A DNA stretch of 64,000 nucleotides. It comes from Clostridium sp. LS (GTDB taxonomy: Bacteria; Bacillota; Clostridia; Clostridiales; Clostridiaceae). The notes under the pieces were generated by a model, which had not been told where the DNA came from, ran no database searches, and worked only from the letters and a program-made list of their open reading frames with translations. Shown piece after piece: positions 43,085-53,088 of the stretch. The position numbers and the translations under genes are program-made. The first letter of the stretch is position 1; the number at the start of each line of letters is the position of its first letter. Location of the stretch: contig NZ_AUUU01000067.1 of assembly GCF_002760435.1 (NCBI RefSeq), forward strand, positions 1 through 64,000, given 5' to 3'.

Positions 43085-44905
43085 ATGGAAGTACTAAAGT
43101 TTGGTTTTAAGTATTGGAAAAGGAATCTTCCTGAAGCTGTTATTATACAGCTTGTTAGCTACATTGCTATAATTGCAGATTTGCTGATTCCGCTGGTTTC
43201 AGAAATGTTTATTGATTACGTTATATGTGACAATAAACCTGCAAATAATGGTATATTTTCATTTATGCTTAGCGGAAAATATGGTGAGGTTCATTCGATG
43301 AAGCTCTTTTTCAGCTTAGCAGTTATATTTATAATTTTTCTTGTTGCAAGGATAATTCTTATTTATATTAAAAACACTAATAATCAGCGTCTTGGTCTCA
43401 AACTGGAGAGAGACTTGAGAGTGGTTACATTTCGAAAACTGATGGAGCTAGACAGTGAGTCTATTTCACAATACAACACAGGTGAATTATTAACAACTAT
43501 GAATTCAGATACCATTATGTATAAGGAACTTTTTTGCAGAATGATTCCCAATATATTAGATAGTGTATTTGTTCTTATTACATGTGCATGTCTATTATCG
43601 CTTATTAACATAAGTCTTCTTGCCATTCCATTAATTATGATGCCCATTTTTGTCATTGCATTGAGAAATTTTAAGAGGGCAGCGAAGGTTAATTACAGCA
43701 ATATTAGAAAGAGCAACAGTGAGATGAGTTTGAATGTTCAGGAGAATATTGAGGCAGTACGTCTGGTTCGGTCTTTCACTAATGAAGAAGTTGAAAAGAG
43801 AAAGTTTGATAAGAACAATGATAAAGTGAGAGAGTCGTATATCAACCAAATTAATCTATCAGCTAAGTTTGAAGTTATATTTAGTTCAATTAAGCAAATA
43901 TCATATATTGGAACAATTGCAGTCAGCACAATTCTTGTTATAAAAGGATATATGCTTGTAGGATATCTAGTTGCATGTTCTAACTATGTACTTAAGATAA
44001 TGGATCATATATCACAAATAAATAATACCTTATTTCAAATGCAGCAGCAGTTTGTTTCGGGACAAAAAATGATGAATTTCATTAGTTGCGAATCAAAGAT
44101 AACTGATGGCGGGGGAAATTTAAAAATAAGCGGTATGCCTAACATTCGTGTCAAGAATGCATATCTTACTATGGAGGGAAATGAGGTACTCAAGGATGTC
44201 AGCCTTGATATTCCATATGGAAAAAAGATTGGTATAGTGGGAGGAACAGGAAGCGGTAAAAGTGTACTTTTAGAATCCTTAGTGCGCATCCATGATTTAA
44301 CCAGTGGAACAATTGAGATAAATGGTAAGGATATAAGAGATTATTCTCTAAAATCTCTTAGAAATAAATTTTCATATGTATTTCAAGAAGTATTTCTTTT
44401 TTCAAATACAATTGATTCCAATATAGCATATGCTGAGCCTGAAATTGAAAAGGAACATGTAGTAAAAGCAGCAAAACATGCCCAAGCTCATAACTTTGTG
44501 AAAAAACTCCCTGTGGGATATGAGACAATTGTTGGAGAAAAGGGGATAGGTATCTCAGGAGGACAAAAGCAGAGGGTTTCTATAGCTAGAGCGCTTCTTA
44601 AGGATGCGCCTGTGCTTATACTTGATGATTCAACAAGTGCATTAGATGTTGATACGGAGAAGAAATTTCTTGCAGATATTAAAAAGTATTATCCAGATAA
44701 AACCATCCTCATTTCAGCTCACAGGATGTCATCAGTAATTGATTGTGATGAAATAATCTATATGTTGGATGGAATAATTTTAGAGCGAGGAACCTTTGAT
44801 GAGCTCATGAAGCTTGGAGGACATTTTGCTAAGGTATATAAAATTCAAGAAGCACAGAGAAAATCAGTTATCGATTTTGATGCTCTAGCTGCAGGTGAGG
44901 TGTGA
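43085..44905 (+). CDS. ABC exporter half-transporter with degenerate catalytic site
   Basis: 606 residues: six-helix type IV exporter domain (about 15-320), then an ATPase domain with Walker A GGTGSGKS, Q-loop YVFQEVF, signature SGGQKQR and Walker B VLILDDSTS. The residue after the Walker B Asp is Asp rather than the catalytic Glu, the mark of the degenerate subunit in heterodimeric exporters such as LmrCD, BmrCD or TM287/288. It overlaps the next gene region, which encodes the partner with a normal site. AAAGAAAAGAG precedes the ATG. Substrate may be a drug, peptide or lipid. Confidence 0.92.
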   Translation: MEVLKFGFKYWKRNLPEAVIIQLVSYIAIIADLLIPLVSEMFIDYVICDNKPANNGIFSFMLSGKYGEVHSMKLFFSLAVIFIIFLVARIILIYIKNTNNQRLGLKLERDLRVVTFRKLMELDSESISQYNTGELLTTMNSDTIMYKELFCRMIPNILDSVFVLITCACLLSLINISLLAIPLIMMPIFVIALRNFKRAAKVNYSNIRKSNSEMSLNVQENIEAVRLVRSFTNEEVEKRKFDKNNDKVRESYINQINLSAKFEVIFSSIKQISYIGTIAVSTILVIKGYMLVGYLVACSNYVLKIMDHISQINNTLFQMQQQFVSGQKMMNFISCESKITDGGGNLKISGMPNIRVKNAYLTMEGNEVLKDVSLDIPYGKKIGIVGGTGSGKSVLLESLVRIHDLTSGTIEINGKDIRDYSLKSLRNKFSYVFQEVFLFSNTIDSNIAYAEPEIEKEHVVKAAKHAQAHNFVKKLPVGYETIVGEKGIGISGGQKQRVSIARALLKDAPVLILDDSTSALDVDTEKKFLADIKKYYPDKTILISAHRMSSVIDCDEIIYMLDGIILERGTFDELMKLGGHFAKVYKIQEAQRKSVIDFDALAAGEV

Positions 44906-44912
44906 AGATAAG

Positions 44913-46676
44913 ATGGCACAGAGAAACACATATTTTCAGGACGAAATTATACAGAAAAAATTTGATATAAAACAGTTTGGAAGAGTTTTACGATATATAT
45001 TTCCTTATAAAAAGATTTTTCTACTTGTATGTTTTTTAATGCTTGTTTCGGCTACAGCCTCAATGATAGCGCCAATGCTACTTGGATATATTATTGACAA
45101 TACAGTTATTTCGAAGGATTACAGGGAATTAACATTAATAATTTCAGGTTTTGTAGTGCTCTCAGCCATTGAAATAGGAATTACATTTGCTCATCAAAGG
45201 CTTATGGGTAAGGCAGGACACAATATAATTGCGAAGATAAGGAAAGATATATTTTATAAGTTGCAACAACTGCCATTTGACTATTTTGATTCAAGACCTG
45301 ACGGTAAGATAGTTATTCGTGTTACTGATTATATTAATGATTTAGCTAACTTCTTTACCAACAGCTTATTGCTATTTCTCATTTATATAGTGAAGATAGT
45401 AGTTGTAACTGTATTTATGCTTGTAATAAGCCCTCAGCTTACAGCAATAGTTTTGGGAGCAGTTATACCAATGATGATATGTGTTTTTGGACTTAGGTAT
45501 TCAATAAGGAAACTGTTTGCATATCATAGAGCAAGGCTTTCCAATAGAACGGCATTTCTTGTGGAATCTATCATGGGTGAAAAGATAGTTAAGAACTATA
45601 ATAGAGTTGGTATGAATGAAGATGTGTATATGGAAGTTCACGATGCTAGTGCTAGAACATGGATGCAGATTGTTATGAGAAATGAACTTAATACACCAGC
45701 TGTTGAGGTATTTTGGAACCTTGGCACCCTCTGTTTATATGGAATATCACTATATATGATACTTCAAGGTAATAGCAGGATTGATGCAGGCACAATAGTC
45801 GCTTTTATCAGTTATATGAGTCTTTTCAGTGGTCCCCTTACACAAGTTGCTATTCTTATACAGCAATTGGCTCAAGTAAGCTCTAATTTAGAGCAGGTAT
45901 TTGATACAATCGATTATCCTGTTGATATTGAAAGTAAAGATGGCGGAATTGAACTCAAAAACGTAAAAGGGCAGGTTGATTTTGATAATGTAACTTTTGC
46001 ATATGAAGATGAAATAGATGTTTTGCAGGACTTTAACCTCCATGTGAAGCCAGGGGAAACTATTGCGTTAGTAGGACCTACAGGTGCAGGTAAGACAACA
46101 GTAATTAATACTATTACAAGATTTTATGATGTAAATAAGGGTAGTGTTAAGATTGATGGTATTGATGTAAGAGATGTTACTCTTGAGTCACTGCGAAGGG
46201 AAGTTGGTGTATTGATGCAGGATCCTTTTATATTTAAAGGAACTGTCATGGAGAATATAAGATATGGAAGGCCGGATGCTACAGATGAAGAATGTATTAA
46301 AGCCGCTAGAACAATCTTTGCAGATAGATGCATAAATAAAATGAAGGATGGATTTTATCAAATGCTGGAGGAACGTGGTGCAGGACTTTCAGCGGGGGAA
46401 AAACAGCTCATAAGTTTTGCTCGTATTATTCTTAAAAATCCTTCAGTTATTATATTAGATGAAGCAACAAGTTCTATAGATACAGAGACTGAGAATTTGA
46501 TTAAAGAGGCAATGGATGTAATACTCAAGGATAAAACAGCATTTATAGTTGCACACAGGTTATCTACCATAAGAAATGCTGACAGAATTTTATATATTGC
46601 AAATAAGGGAATTGCTGAGGAAGGAACTCATGAGGAGCTTATGAAGCTTAAAGGGTTATATTATGCTTTAAATTAA
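44913..46676 (+). CDS. ABC exporter half-transporter, catalytic partner
   Basis: 587 residues from ATG 44913, with GAGGTG 10 nt upstream; a GTG at 44895 is in frame but would overlap the first gene's end and the ribosome site. Six-helix exporter domain with N-terminal extension, then Walker A GPTGAGKTT, Q-loop LMQDPF, signature LSAGEKQL (SGGQ changed to SAGE) and Walker B VIILDEATSSID with the catalytic Glu, and the His of the switch in VAHRLST. It completes the heterodimer with the preceding gene. Confidence 0.93.
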   Translation: MAQRNTYFQDEIIQKKFDIKQFGRVLRYIFPYKKIFLLVCFLMLVSATASMIAPMLLGYIIDNTVISKDYRELTLIISGFVVLSAIEIGITFAHQRLMGKAGHNIIAKIRKDIFYKLQQLPFDYFDSRPDGKIVIRVTDYINDLANFFTNSLLLFLIYIVKIVVVTVFMLVISPQLTAIVLGAVIPMMICVFGLRYSIRKLFAYHRARLSNRTAFLVESIMGEKIVKNYNRVGMNEDVYMEVHDASARTWMQIVMRNELNTPAVEVFWNLGTLCLYGISLYMILQGNSRIDAGTIVAFISYMSLFSGPLTQVAILIQQLAQVSSNLEQVFDTIDYPVDIESKDGGIELKNVKGQVDFDNVTFAYEDEIDVLQDFNLHVKPGETIALVGPTGAGKTTVINTITRFYDVNKGSVKIDGIDVRDVTLESLRREVGVLMQDPFIFKGTVMENIRYGRPDATDEECIKAARTIFADRCINKMKDGFYQMLEERGAGLSAGEKQLISFARIILKNPSVIILDEATSSIDTETENLIKEAMDVILKDKTAFIVAHRLSTIRNADRILYIANKGIAEEGTHEELMKLKGLYYALN

Positions 46677-46771
46677 AGTTACATTAAAAAAGATTTCTGG
46701 AAATTTTGTGGTAAGAATAATGTTAAGTCACAATTGTAATATGATGCAATACAAGGAGGAAAATTAAGAAA

Positions 46772-47554
46772 ATGGATGGTACAGAATTAAAATTTGGTAT
46801 TCAATCTGATTTATCAGTATTTGCTGATACGTTAGTTGAAATGACATGGGAAGAGGTAAAAGGATCAGGTGAAAGTGGAGATAGTGTTATATTTCCAGTT
46901 GCAGTTGTTGAGGCTCATGGACCTCATATGGATTTAAGTGCAGATATTTATTATGCATATCTATTTAGTAGATTTCTTAAAAAGAATCTATGTGAAAAAG
47001 GTGTTAATACTGTTATTGCACCACCATATTATTGGGGAATTAATAGTGCAACGAAGAAATATCCAGGTTCTTTTACAGTTCGTCCAGAAACATTTAAAGC
47101 GATTATGTTTGATATTTTTAGTTCTCTTAAAGAGTGGGGATTTTCCAAGGTGTTTATAGTAAATGCTCATGGAGATAATAAACATACTGATGCAATTGAA
47201 GAATCTATAAATGAGATTAAGCAAAAGTTAAATATGCAAGTTTACCGTATGGATAACTTAGATATACAAATAGAAAATAAACCTGACTTCCCAGGACAAA
47301 GAGAAGATCGTTTTGAGCCGGATATACATGCTGGATCAATTGAAACAGCGACAATGTATGCATTTTATCCTCAAAAAGTTAGGAAGGAAATTGCTTTAAA
47401 ATTGAAACCACAAAAAGAATTTGATCCTTTTGCATATTGCGGAGACCCTGCTAGTTTCATTTTTGAAAAAAATATTATTGAATATTTCCAAGCAAATGTT
47501 GAGTTAGATTCCTTAAAAATAGAAACTATACTTAATAATGATAAGAATATTTAG
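46772..47554 (+). CDS. Creatininase-family metal-dependent amidohydrolase
   Basis: 260 residues after CAAGGAGG. Metal ligands typical of the creatinine amidohydrolase family are present: VEAHGPHMDLSAD (Glu47, His49, Asp54 or Asp58), NAHGDN (His) and the HAGSIETA Glu. Most members are not true creatininases; they open cyclic amides or act on riboflavin-type or mycofactocin-type intermediates. Here it lies 190 nt before a GH115 alpha-glucuronidase in the same direction, so a role in sugar-acid or hemicellulose-derivative metabolism is possible. The substrate cannot be assigned. Confidence 0.85.
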   Translation: MDGTELKFGIQSDLSVFADTLVEMTWEEVKGSGESGDSVIFPVAVVEAHGPHMDLSADIYYAYLFSRFLKKNLCEKGVNTVIAPPYYWGINSATKKYPGSFTVRPETFKAIMFDIFSSLKEWGFSKVFIVNAHGDNKHTDAIEESINEIKQKLNMQVYRMDNLDIQIENKPDFPGQREDRFEPDIHAGSIETATMYAFYPQKVRKEIALKLKPQKEFDPFAYCGDPASFIFEKNIIEYFQANVELDSLKIETILNNDKNI

Positions 47555-47675
47555 TGTAGGTAGTAATAATTATGATACCTTATCAAAAAAGATTTATATA
47601 AATCAGATAAGAGGGATTTTATCTCTTTGAATATGAAAAGATAGTATCTAAATAAGATGAAAATGGTTTAAATTT

Positions 47676-47700
47676 CTAGATTATTTTTTGAATAATCTAG
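47676..47700. promoter_or_regulatory. Perfect 10-bp inverted repeat before the GH115 gene
   Basis: CTAGATTATT and AATAATCTAG around a 5-nt T-rich centre, about 48 nt before the alpha-glucuronidase start. It could be an operator dyad or an mRNA hairpin; no T-tract follows. Confidence 0.35.
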
Positions 47701-47747
47701 GTGAAAAATATTGATTTGTAAGTTATGGAAGGAGCAAAATAAGTAGT

Positions 47748-50588
47748 ATGAAAAATATTACAATCGCAGCTGATGGAAAAGCAGCTGTCATATATATAGA
47801 TTCAAAAGGAAAAGATTACAATGGTTTAAAGCTTGTAGCAAGCTCTTTCGCTGAAGATATTAATTTGGTTACTGGAGCAACTCCAGAAGTGGTAAGTGCT
47901 GCAGAAGAATTAAAAGAAACAGTAGTCATTGCAGGCTCGATAGGAAATAATGACGTAATAGATTCATTAATCAAGAAAGGAATAATTGATGTATCTGAAA
48001 TAAAGGATAAGCGTGAATGCTATAAGACACAGGTTGTTGAAAGGCCAATTGAAGGCGTAGATGTAGCTGTTGTTATTGTAGGAAGTGATAAGAGAGGAAC
48101 AATTTACGGCATTTATCGAATTTCAGAATTAATTGGAGTAAGTCCATGGGTTTATTTTGCAGATGTTATGCCAGCAAAAAAATCTGAATTGATTTTTTCA
48201 GAAAAGGAGTTAAATATCACTTCTAAAGAACCATCTGTAAAATATAGAGGTTTCTTCTTAAATGACGAATGGCCATCATTAGGGTCGTGGGTAACTGGTG
48301 CCTTTGGAGACTTTAATGAAGAATTCTACGACAAGGTATTCCAATTGATTCTTAGATTAAAAGGAAACTTTATGTGGCCTGCTATGTGGAGTGCTGTATT
48401 TAGTGAAAATGGGAAAAGCTATCCTTTAGCTAATGCGGAACTTGCTGATGCATATGGTATTGTAATGGGTACTTCTCATCATGAGCCAATGTTTCGAGCG
48501 GGTGAAGAATGGAAGAATATTAACAGTCAGTATGGTACAAACCCAGTATGGGATTTTTCTAGCAATGCAGAGGCGATAACAAAGTTTTGGGAAGATGGAT
48601 TAAAACGTAATAAGCACCTTGAAAGCATCATTACTTTAGGAATGAGAGGAGAACAAGATTCAGCATTAAAAGGTTCTGAAGAAGAAAACATTGAACTTTT
48701 AAAGGATATTATCAGAACACAAAAGCGTTTATTAAAGGAACAAGGTCTTGAGGATGCACCTCAGGTTCTAACTATATATAAGGAAGTAGAAAAATATTGG
48801 TATGGTACAGATAAGGCAGAGGGGCTAAGAACTTGGGAGGTGCTGGATGATGTAACAATTATGCTGGCAGATGATAACTTTGCTAATGTCCGCACGCTTC
48901 CAACAGAAGCAGAACGAAATCGTAATGCTGGCTGGGGAATGTATTACCATTTCGATTATCATGGAGGCCCACGTTCTTATGAATGGGTGAATACAACTCC
49001 TCTTGAAAAAGTCTGGGAACAGATGACTATGGCTTATGATTATGGTGTACGTGATATATGGATTGTTAACACTGGAGATTTAAAGCCTAATGAATTTCCG
49101 GTTTCCTACTTCTTGGATTTAGCCTATGACTTTGAAACTTGGGGTGTTAATGGAAGGAATAAAACCAAGGAATATACAAAGAAGTGGACTGAACAGCAAT
49201 TTGGAAATGCTGGTAACGCAGATATATTAGATGGAATTGAAAATATATTAACAAGCTATACTAAGATGAGTGGATGTAGAAAACCTGAGGTTACTTTTGC
49301 TGATACATATAGCTATATGAATTATAATGAAGCACAAAGAGTGCTGGAAAAAGCAATTGATTTAGAGAACAAAGCTAAGAGATATTACGATCAGATGCCA
49401 GAAGCTTACAAGGATGTATACTATCAATTAGTATATTATCCAGCAGCATTTGCAAATGTTGTTAAAATGCAGATATATGCAGGATTAAATAATCTATATT
49501 ATAAACGAAAAAGTGCTCTTGCAAATTCCTATGCCGCATTGGTAGAAGAATGCAAAGTAAAAGATATTGATATGCAGGCTTATTACAATCATAATATGTC
49601 TAATGGTAAGTGGAAGGGAATGATGAGTTCTCCTCACATAGGATATATGGAATGGAGCCCTGATAGCTGGACTTATCCCGAAATTTACAATATTCCTTTA
49701 AAAAATGGAAGTGTAATGATTGTAGATGTACAAGGCACCGAAGAAGCATACTGTTCTGGTAAAGCAGTTCTACCAGCCTTTACGAACTTGGTTAAAGAAA
49801 GCTATTACATTGTTATTAGCAATGGCGGAAGTACAGAATTTGATTATAAAGTGGAAACTTGTGCAGATTGGATAAACGTAGATAATGTGCAGGGAACTAT
49901 CTCTGATGGAATAAAAATTAAAGTTTCAATAGATTGGAACAAAATATTCAAGACATTAAGTGGTTTCATAGATATTTCGGGCGCAGGAGAAACAGTAAAG
50001 GTGAATGTTATTGCCGAAGTCATAGATACTACAGATCTGCCAAATATGTGCTTCGTTGAGACCCATGATGTGATTTCTATTGAAGCAGAACATGTAGTAA
50101 ATAACGTTGCAAAATATAATGTGGAATGGAAGGCACTTGAAAACTATGGACGTACTTTCTCCTCAATGAAGATGTTCCCTACAACTGTGTCTTTTGAAAA
50201 AGCAGAAGATGCACCATATTTGGAATATGTATTAAGGGTAAATGAGGATGCAGAGTATACTCTAACAACCTACGTTGCACCAACAAATAATCTATCTAAA
50301 AACAGCAGATTAAAATATGCTGTAGCTTTTGATGATGAAACACCAGTTATAGCTGATGCTCTTCCAAAGGATTTCATTGCTGGCGATTATGATAACTATG
50401 TTTGGTGTAATGCAGTATTGGATAACATTCATATAACCACTACTACTCATAAATTAACTAAGGGAATACACACACTCCGCTTCTATGGATTAGATGCGGG
50501 ATTAGTATTGCAAAAGCTGGTTTTATCAAAAGGAAAACTTCCAAATTCGTATTTTGGACCAGAAGAGAGTTTTTATATAGTCAAATAA
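47748..50588 (+). CDS. GH115-family xylan alpha-1,2-glucuronidase
   Basis: 946 residues, the expected size. An N-terminal alpha/beta domain (VVIVGSDKRGTIYGIYRISE, VSPWVYFADV) precedes the barrel (KYRGFFLNDEWPS, RLKGNFMWPAMW, GTSHHEPMFRA, TLGMRGEQD, YYHFDYHGGPRSYEW), and a C-terminal beta-domain (SIEAEHV...) is the GH115_C module. GH115 enzymes remove (methyl)glucuronic acid from internal or terminal xylose in xylan and oligosaccharides. No signal peptide is visible, so it likely acts on imported oligosaccharides. Neighbour of a creatininase-family gene; no transporter is adjacent. Confidence 0.93.
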   Translation: MKNITIAADGKAAVIYIDSKGKDYNGLKLVASSFAEDINLVTGATPEVVSAAEELKETVVIAGSIGNNDVIDSLIKKGIIDVSEIKDKRECYKTQVVERPIEGVDVAVVIVGSDKRGTIYGIYRISELIGVSPWVYFADVMPAKKSELIFSEKELNITSKEPSVKYRGFFLNDEWPSLGSWVTGAFGDFNEEFYDKVFQLILRLKGNFMWPAMWSAVFSENGKSYPLANAELADAYGIVMGTSHHEPMFRAGEEWKNINSQYGTNPVWDFSSNAEAITKFWEDGLKRNKHLESIITLGMRGEQDSALKGSEEENIELLKDIIRTQKRLLKEQGLEDAPQVLTIYKEVEKYWYGTDKAEGLRTWEVLDDVTIMLADDNFANVRTLPTEAERNRNAGWGMYYHFDYHGGPRSYEWVNTTPLEKVWEQMTMAYDYGVRDIWIVNTGDLKPNEFPVSYFLDLAYDFETWGVNGRNKTKEYTKKWTEQQFGNAGNADILDGIENILTSYTKMSGCRKPEVTFADTYSYMNYNEAQRVLEKAIDLENKAKRYYDQMPEAYKDVYYQLVYYPAAFANVVKMQIYAGLNNLYYKRKSALANSYAALVEECKVKDIDMQAYYNHNMSNGKWKGMMSSPHIGYMEWSPDSWTYPEIYNIPLKNGSVMIVDVQGTEEAYCSGKAVLPAFTNLVKESYYIVISNGGSTEFDYKVETCADWINVDNVQGTISDGIKIKVSIDWNKIFKTLSGFIDISGAGETVKVNVIAEVIDTTDLPNMCFVETHDVISIEAEHVVNNVAKYNVEWKALENYGRTFSSMKMFPTTVSFEKAEDAPYLEYVLRVNEDAEYTLTTYVAPTNNLSKNSRLKYAVAFDDETPVIADALPKDFIAGDYDNYVWCNAVLDNIHITTTTHKLTKGIHTLRFYGLDAGLVLQKLVLSKGKLPNSYFGPEESFYIVK

Positions 50589-50617
50589 TAAACCAAAAGT
50601 TTTTCTATAAATAAATA

Positions 50618-50691
50618 ACAAGTTCAAAGCCGCCATGGAAGATGGTCTGACAAGTGGATTTGTTATTTTTTTGAATGTGCTTTAGACAATT
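50618..50691 (+). repeat. Dispersed intergenic element, copy B (terminator-like)
   Basis: AAATAACAA (50617-50625) pairs with TTGTTATTT followed by more T, enclosing an inner CCAT/ATGG hairpin, about 30 nt after the GH115 stop; it can act as its terminator. The right half repeats 76-107. The rest of 50692-50939 has no recognisable feature beyond AT-rich promoter-like DNA. Confidence 0.5.
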
Positions 50692-50939
50692 CCAATGGAA
50701 CAGAGCACGGAAAGTTTCATATATGTGTAACACAATAAATCATATAGATTAAATTATGAAAAATGCTGATTTAATATAAAAAATTTTGTAATAATTATAA
50801 TTTATATGTTTCTTTATTAAATAGCATTTGGTAAGATGTACTAAATTGATATATGTATTCGTAGAGCTTTGGTGTGATTTAAGTTTGTAGCTACTGCACC
50901 AATGTTAGATATTATGTATCGGTTTATAGAAAGGAAATA

Positions 50940-51488
50940 ATGCAAATGCGAAGGAAAAAAATTATTTTTACTGCTGTTACTTTAATAATTTTAATTATAT
51001 TATCTATATTTTTTACAGAAAGAAGCAATAAAGATGTAAAAGTAGAAAGTACAGATTTAAGTTTAGAAAGTATTAGTGGCATATCCCTATTAGAAAAATA
51101 TGATTCAGGTAAAGTTGCTCAAATATTAGGTAATAATGTAAGGAAATCAATTATAAATAATGATAGTAATTATGAATATGTTTCAAATGATTTTATCGTA
51201 GATTTAGAAGTAGATAAGAATAAAAACATAGTTGCAATTTCAATGGTTACTTCACAGAAAAACAACATTAAAACAATAAGAGGAGTAACAAATAGTTTTT
51301 CTTTTAATGATGTAACAAAATTATATGGGCAAAATTATGTCAAAAAGCAATGGAAAGATGATATGGGTAGCGGAGATGGTACTTCTATCACATATTTTGA
51401 TAAAATCAATAGATACAAAATTGAATTTGGATTTTCTAAAATTCAAGATAATGAAACTATGAGTAATATAAGTTTTTCGGTATATTAA
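50940..51488 (+). CDS. Membrane-anchored extracytoplasmic protein, family unknown
   Basis: 182 residues. Basic start (MQMRRKK), one hydrophobic helix (IIFTAVTLIILIILSIFF), then a polar extracytoplasmic part of about 155 residues with alternating strands (FIVDLEVDKNKNIVAISMVTS, TSITYFDKINRYKIEFGFSK). The pattern resembles small clostridial lipoprotein-like or beta-fold (PepSY/BLIP-like) domains, but I cannot place it. AAAGGA lies 4 nt before the ATG. Monocistronic by position. Confidence 0.65.
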   Translation: MQMRRKKIIFTAVTLIILIILSIFFTERSNKDVKVESTDLSLESISGISLLEKYDSGKVAQILGNNVRKSIINNDSNYEYVSNDFIVDLEVDKNKNIVAISMVTSQKNNIKTIRGVTNSFSFNDVTKLYGQNYVKKQWKDDMGSGDGTSITYFDKINRYKIEFGFSKIQDNETMSNISFSVY

Positions 51489-51602
51489 CTGATAATATTC
51501 AAAAAGGGGACATTAGAATAAATACATCACAATAAAGTAATATATAAGCGATTAAGTAGGTTCAGAATAATAAATTATTGTAAATAGAAAGGTGAGGATA
51601 TT

Positions 51603-52208
51603 ATGATTTATAGAGTAGATATACTTTTATTCGATAAGTTTGAAACATTAGATGTATTTGGGCCAGTAGAAGTATTTGGAAGATTGCCTGATATTTTTAA
51701 ATTAAATTTCATATCCTTCAATGGAGGAATAGTTAAAAGTTCACAAAATGTAAGGGTAGATACAAATTTATATACAAATGAAAATAATATAGAGAAAATT
51801 TTATTTGTGCCAGGTGGAAGCGGAACCAGGGAAAAAGTTAATGAAGTTATTTTTACTGAATTTATTAGAAATATGGCAAGTGAGTCAAAATATATACTTA
51901 GTGTATGTACTGGCTCTGCTTTGCTCGCTAAGGCTGGAATATTAAATGGGAAAAGAGCAACAAGCAATAAAAAAGCATTTAAGTGGGTTGTAGAACAAGG
52001 TGAAAATGTGAATTGGATAAAAGAAGCGAGATGGATAAATGATGATAAAATATATACATCATCAGGAGTATCAGCGGGGATAGATATGGCACTCGGTTTC
52101 ATTGGAGATCTTTTTGGAAAAGAAAAAGCAATGGAAATTAGCAAAAGTATTGAATATATATGGAATGAAAATAGTGAATATGACCCATTTGCTAAAATGT
52201 ATGAATAA
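51603..52208 (+). CDS. DJ-1/PfpI-family protein
   Basis: 201 residues of the class I glutamine-amidotransferase-like fold. The nucleophile elbow is [13 protein letters not shown] (Cys102), with the acidic partner in [18 protein letters not shown], as in isonitrile hydratase/AraC-N-terminal-like and ThiJ proteins. It lacks a DNA-binding domain. Functions in the family range from glyoxalase III to isonitrile hydration; none can be selected here. GAAAGGTGAGG precedes the ATG. Confidence 0.88.
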   Translation: MIYRVDILLFDKFETLDVFGPVEVFGRLPDIFKLNFISFNGGIVKSSQNVRVDTNLYTNENNIEKILFVPGGSGTREKVNEVIFTEFIRNMASESKYILSVCTGSALLAKAGILNGKRATSNKKAFKWVVEQGENVNWIKEARWINDDKIYTSSGVSAGIDMALGFIGDLFGKEKAMEISKSIEYIWNENSEYDPFAKMYE

Positions 52209-52215
52209 GTAATAT

Positions 52216-52500
52216 ATGATTAAACAGTATTTTACTGACATTATTACTGCTGGAGAAGTTGGTGTTTCAAAACCAAATAAAAAATTATTTAATAGAGCTT
52301 GCGACAGGGTTAATAAAGAGCCACGGGAATGTTATTATATCGGTGATGACTTACACCCTTGTAAAGATGCAGGTATGAATGGTATTTGGCTAAATCGAAA
52401 GTTTGAAACATTGATAATTTATAGCATAGATATAATTTATAATATGATTGATTTAAAAAACATATTGCAATTAAAATACTTGTGCTTATATTGTAAGTAA
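52216..52500 (+). pseudogene. HAD-superfamily hydrolase, C-terminal fragment
   Basis: The frame begins in the middle of a haloacid-dehalogenase-like phosphatase: EVGVSKPNKKLFNRA contains motif III (Lys of SKP), and YYIGDDLHPCKDAGMNGIWLNR is motif IV. The N-terminal half with the nucleophilic DxD motif and cap is gone, and the C-terminal 25 residues are low-complexity. It starts 7 nt after the DJ-1 gene without a good ribosome site. Inactive remnant. Confidence 0.75.
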
Positions 52501-52555
52501 ATACGTATTATAAGTTCATGTGTTTAGTATAAAAATTTAAAATAGGAGATAAAAA

Positions 52556-52981
52556 ATGGAACAAGATATATGGCAAGTATTATATGAAAAAGCAAGAGAA
52601 GTGCAAAAGTCGAGAGTAATTTCACCATTTATTGAAGCAGGTGGTGTAGCAAGTGCAATTCTAACGAGAAGTGGAAATATATATGTTGGGGTTTGTATTG
52701 ATACAGCATCAACTCTTGGAATGTGTGCAGAGCGTAACGCGATTGCCAACATGATAACTCATGGAGAAAGTAAAATTGATAAAGTGGTTGCTATTGTAGA
52801 AGATGGTAGCGTAGGTTCACCGTGTGGAGCGTGCAGAGAATATATGATGCAGTTAGATAAAGATAGTTCTGAAATAGAAATATTAATAGATTATGAGACC
52901 AGAAAAACTGTTAGATTAAAAGATTTAATTCCAGATTGGTGGGGTACTTATCGCTTTAATAATTCAGATATGAGAGTATAA
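52556..52981 (+). CDS. Cytidine-deaminase-family protein
   Basis: 141 residues, CDA fold. Zinc ligands and catalytic Glu are in MCAERNA (Cys57, Glu59) and PCGACRE (Cys90, Cys93). Length and the ASAILTRSGNIYVGVCID strand match small tetrameric deaminases. The C-terminal LKDLIPDWWGTYRF is typical of the blasticidin-S-deaminase-like and clostridial CDA branch, so the nucleoside substrate is uncertain. AATAGGAG precedes the ATG. Confidence 0.88.
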   Translation: MEQDIWQVLYEKAREVQKSRVISPFIEAGGVASAILTRSGNIYVGVCIDTASTLGMCAERNAIANMITHGESKIDKVVAIVEDGSVGSPCGACREYMMQLDKDSSEIEILIDYETRKTVRLKDLIPDWWGTYRFNNSDMRV

Positions 52982-53088
52982 TTTAGAGCTGGATTAGTTA
53001 TTAATATTATTAAAAAATGTATGAATAAAACCTGATAGTTATTGCGCCGTAATTAATTTTAATAAATTAAAGGGATGAGATAAAAAAG

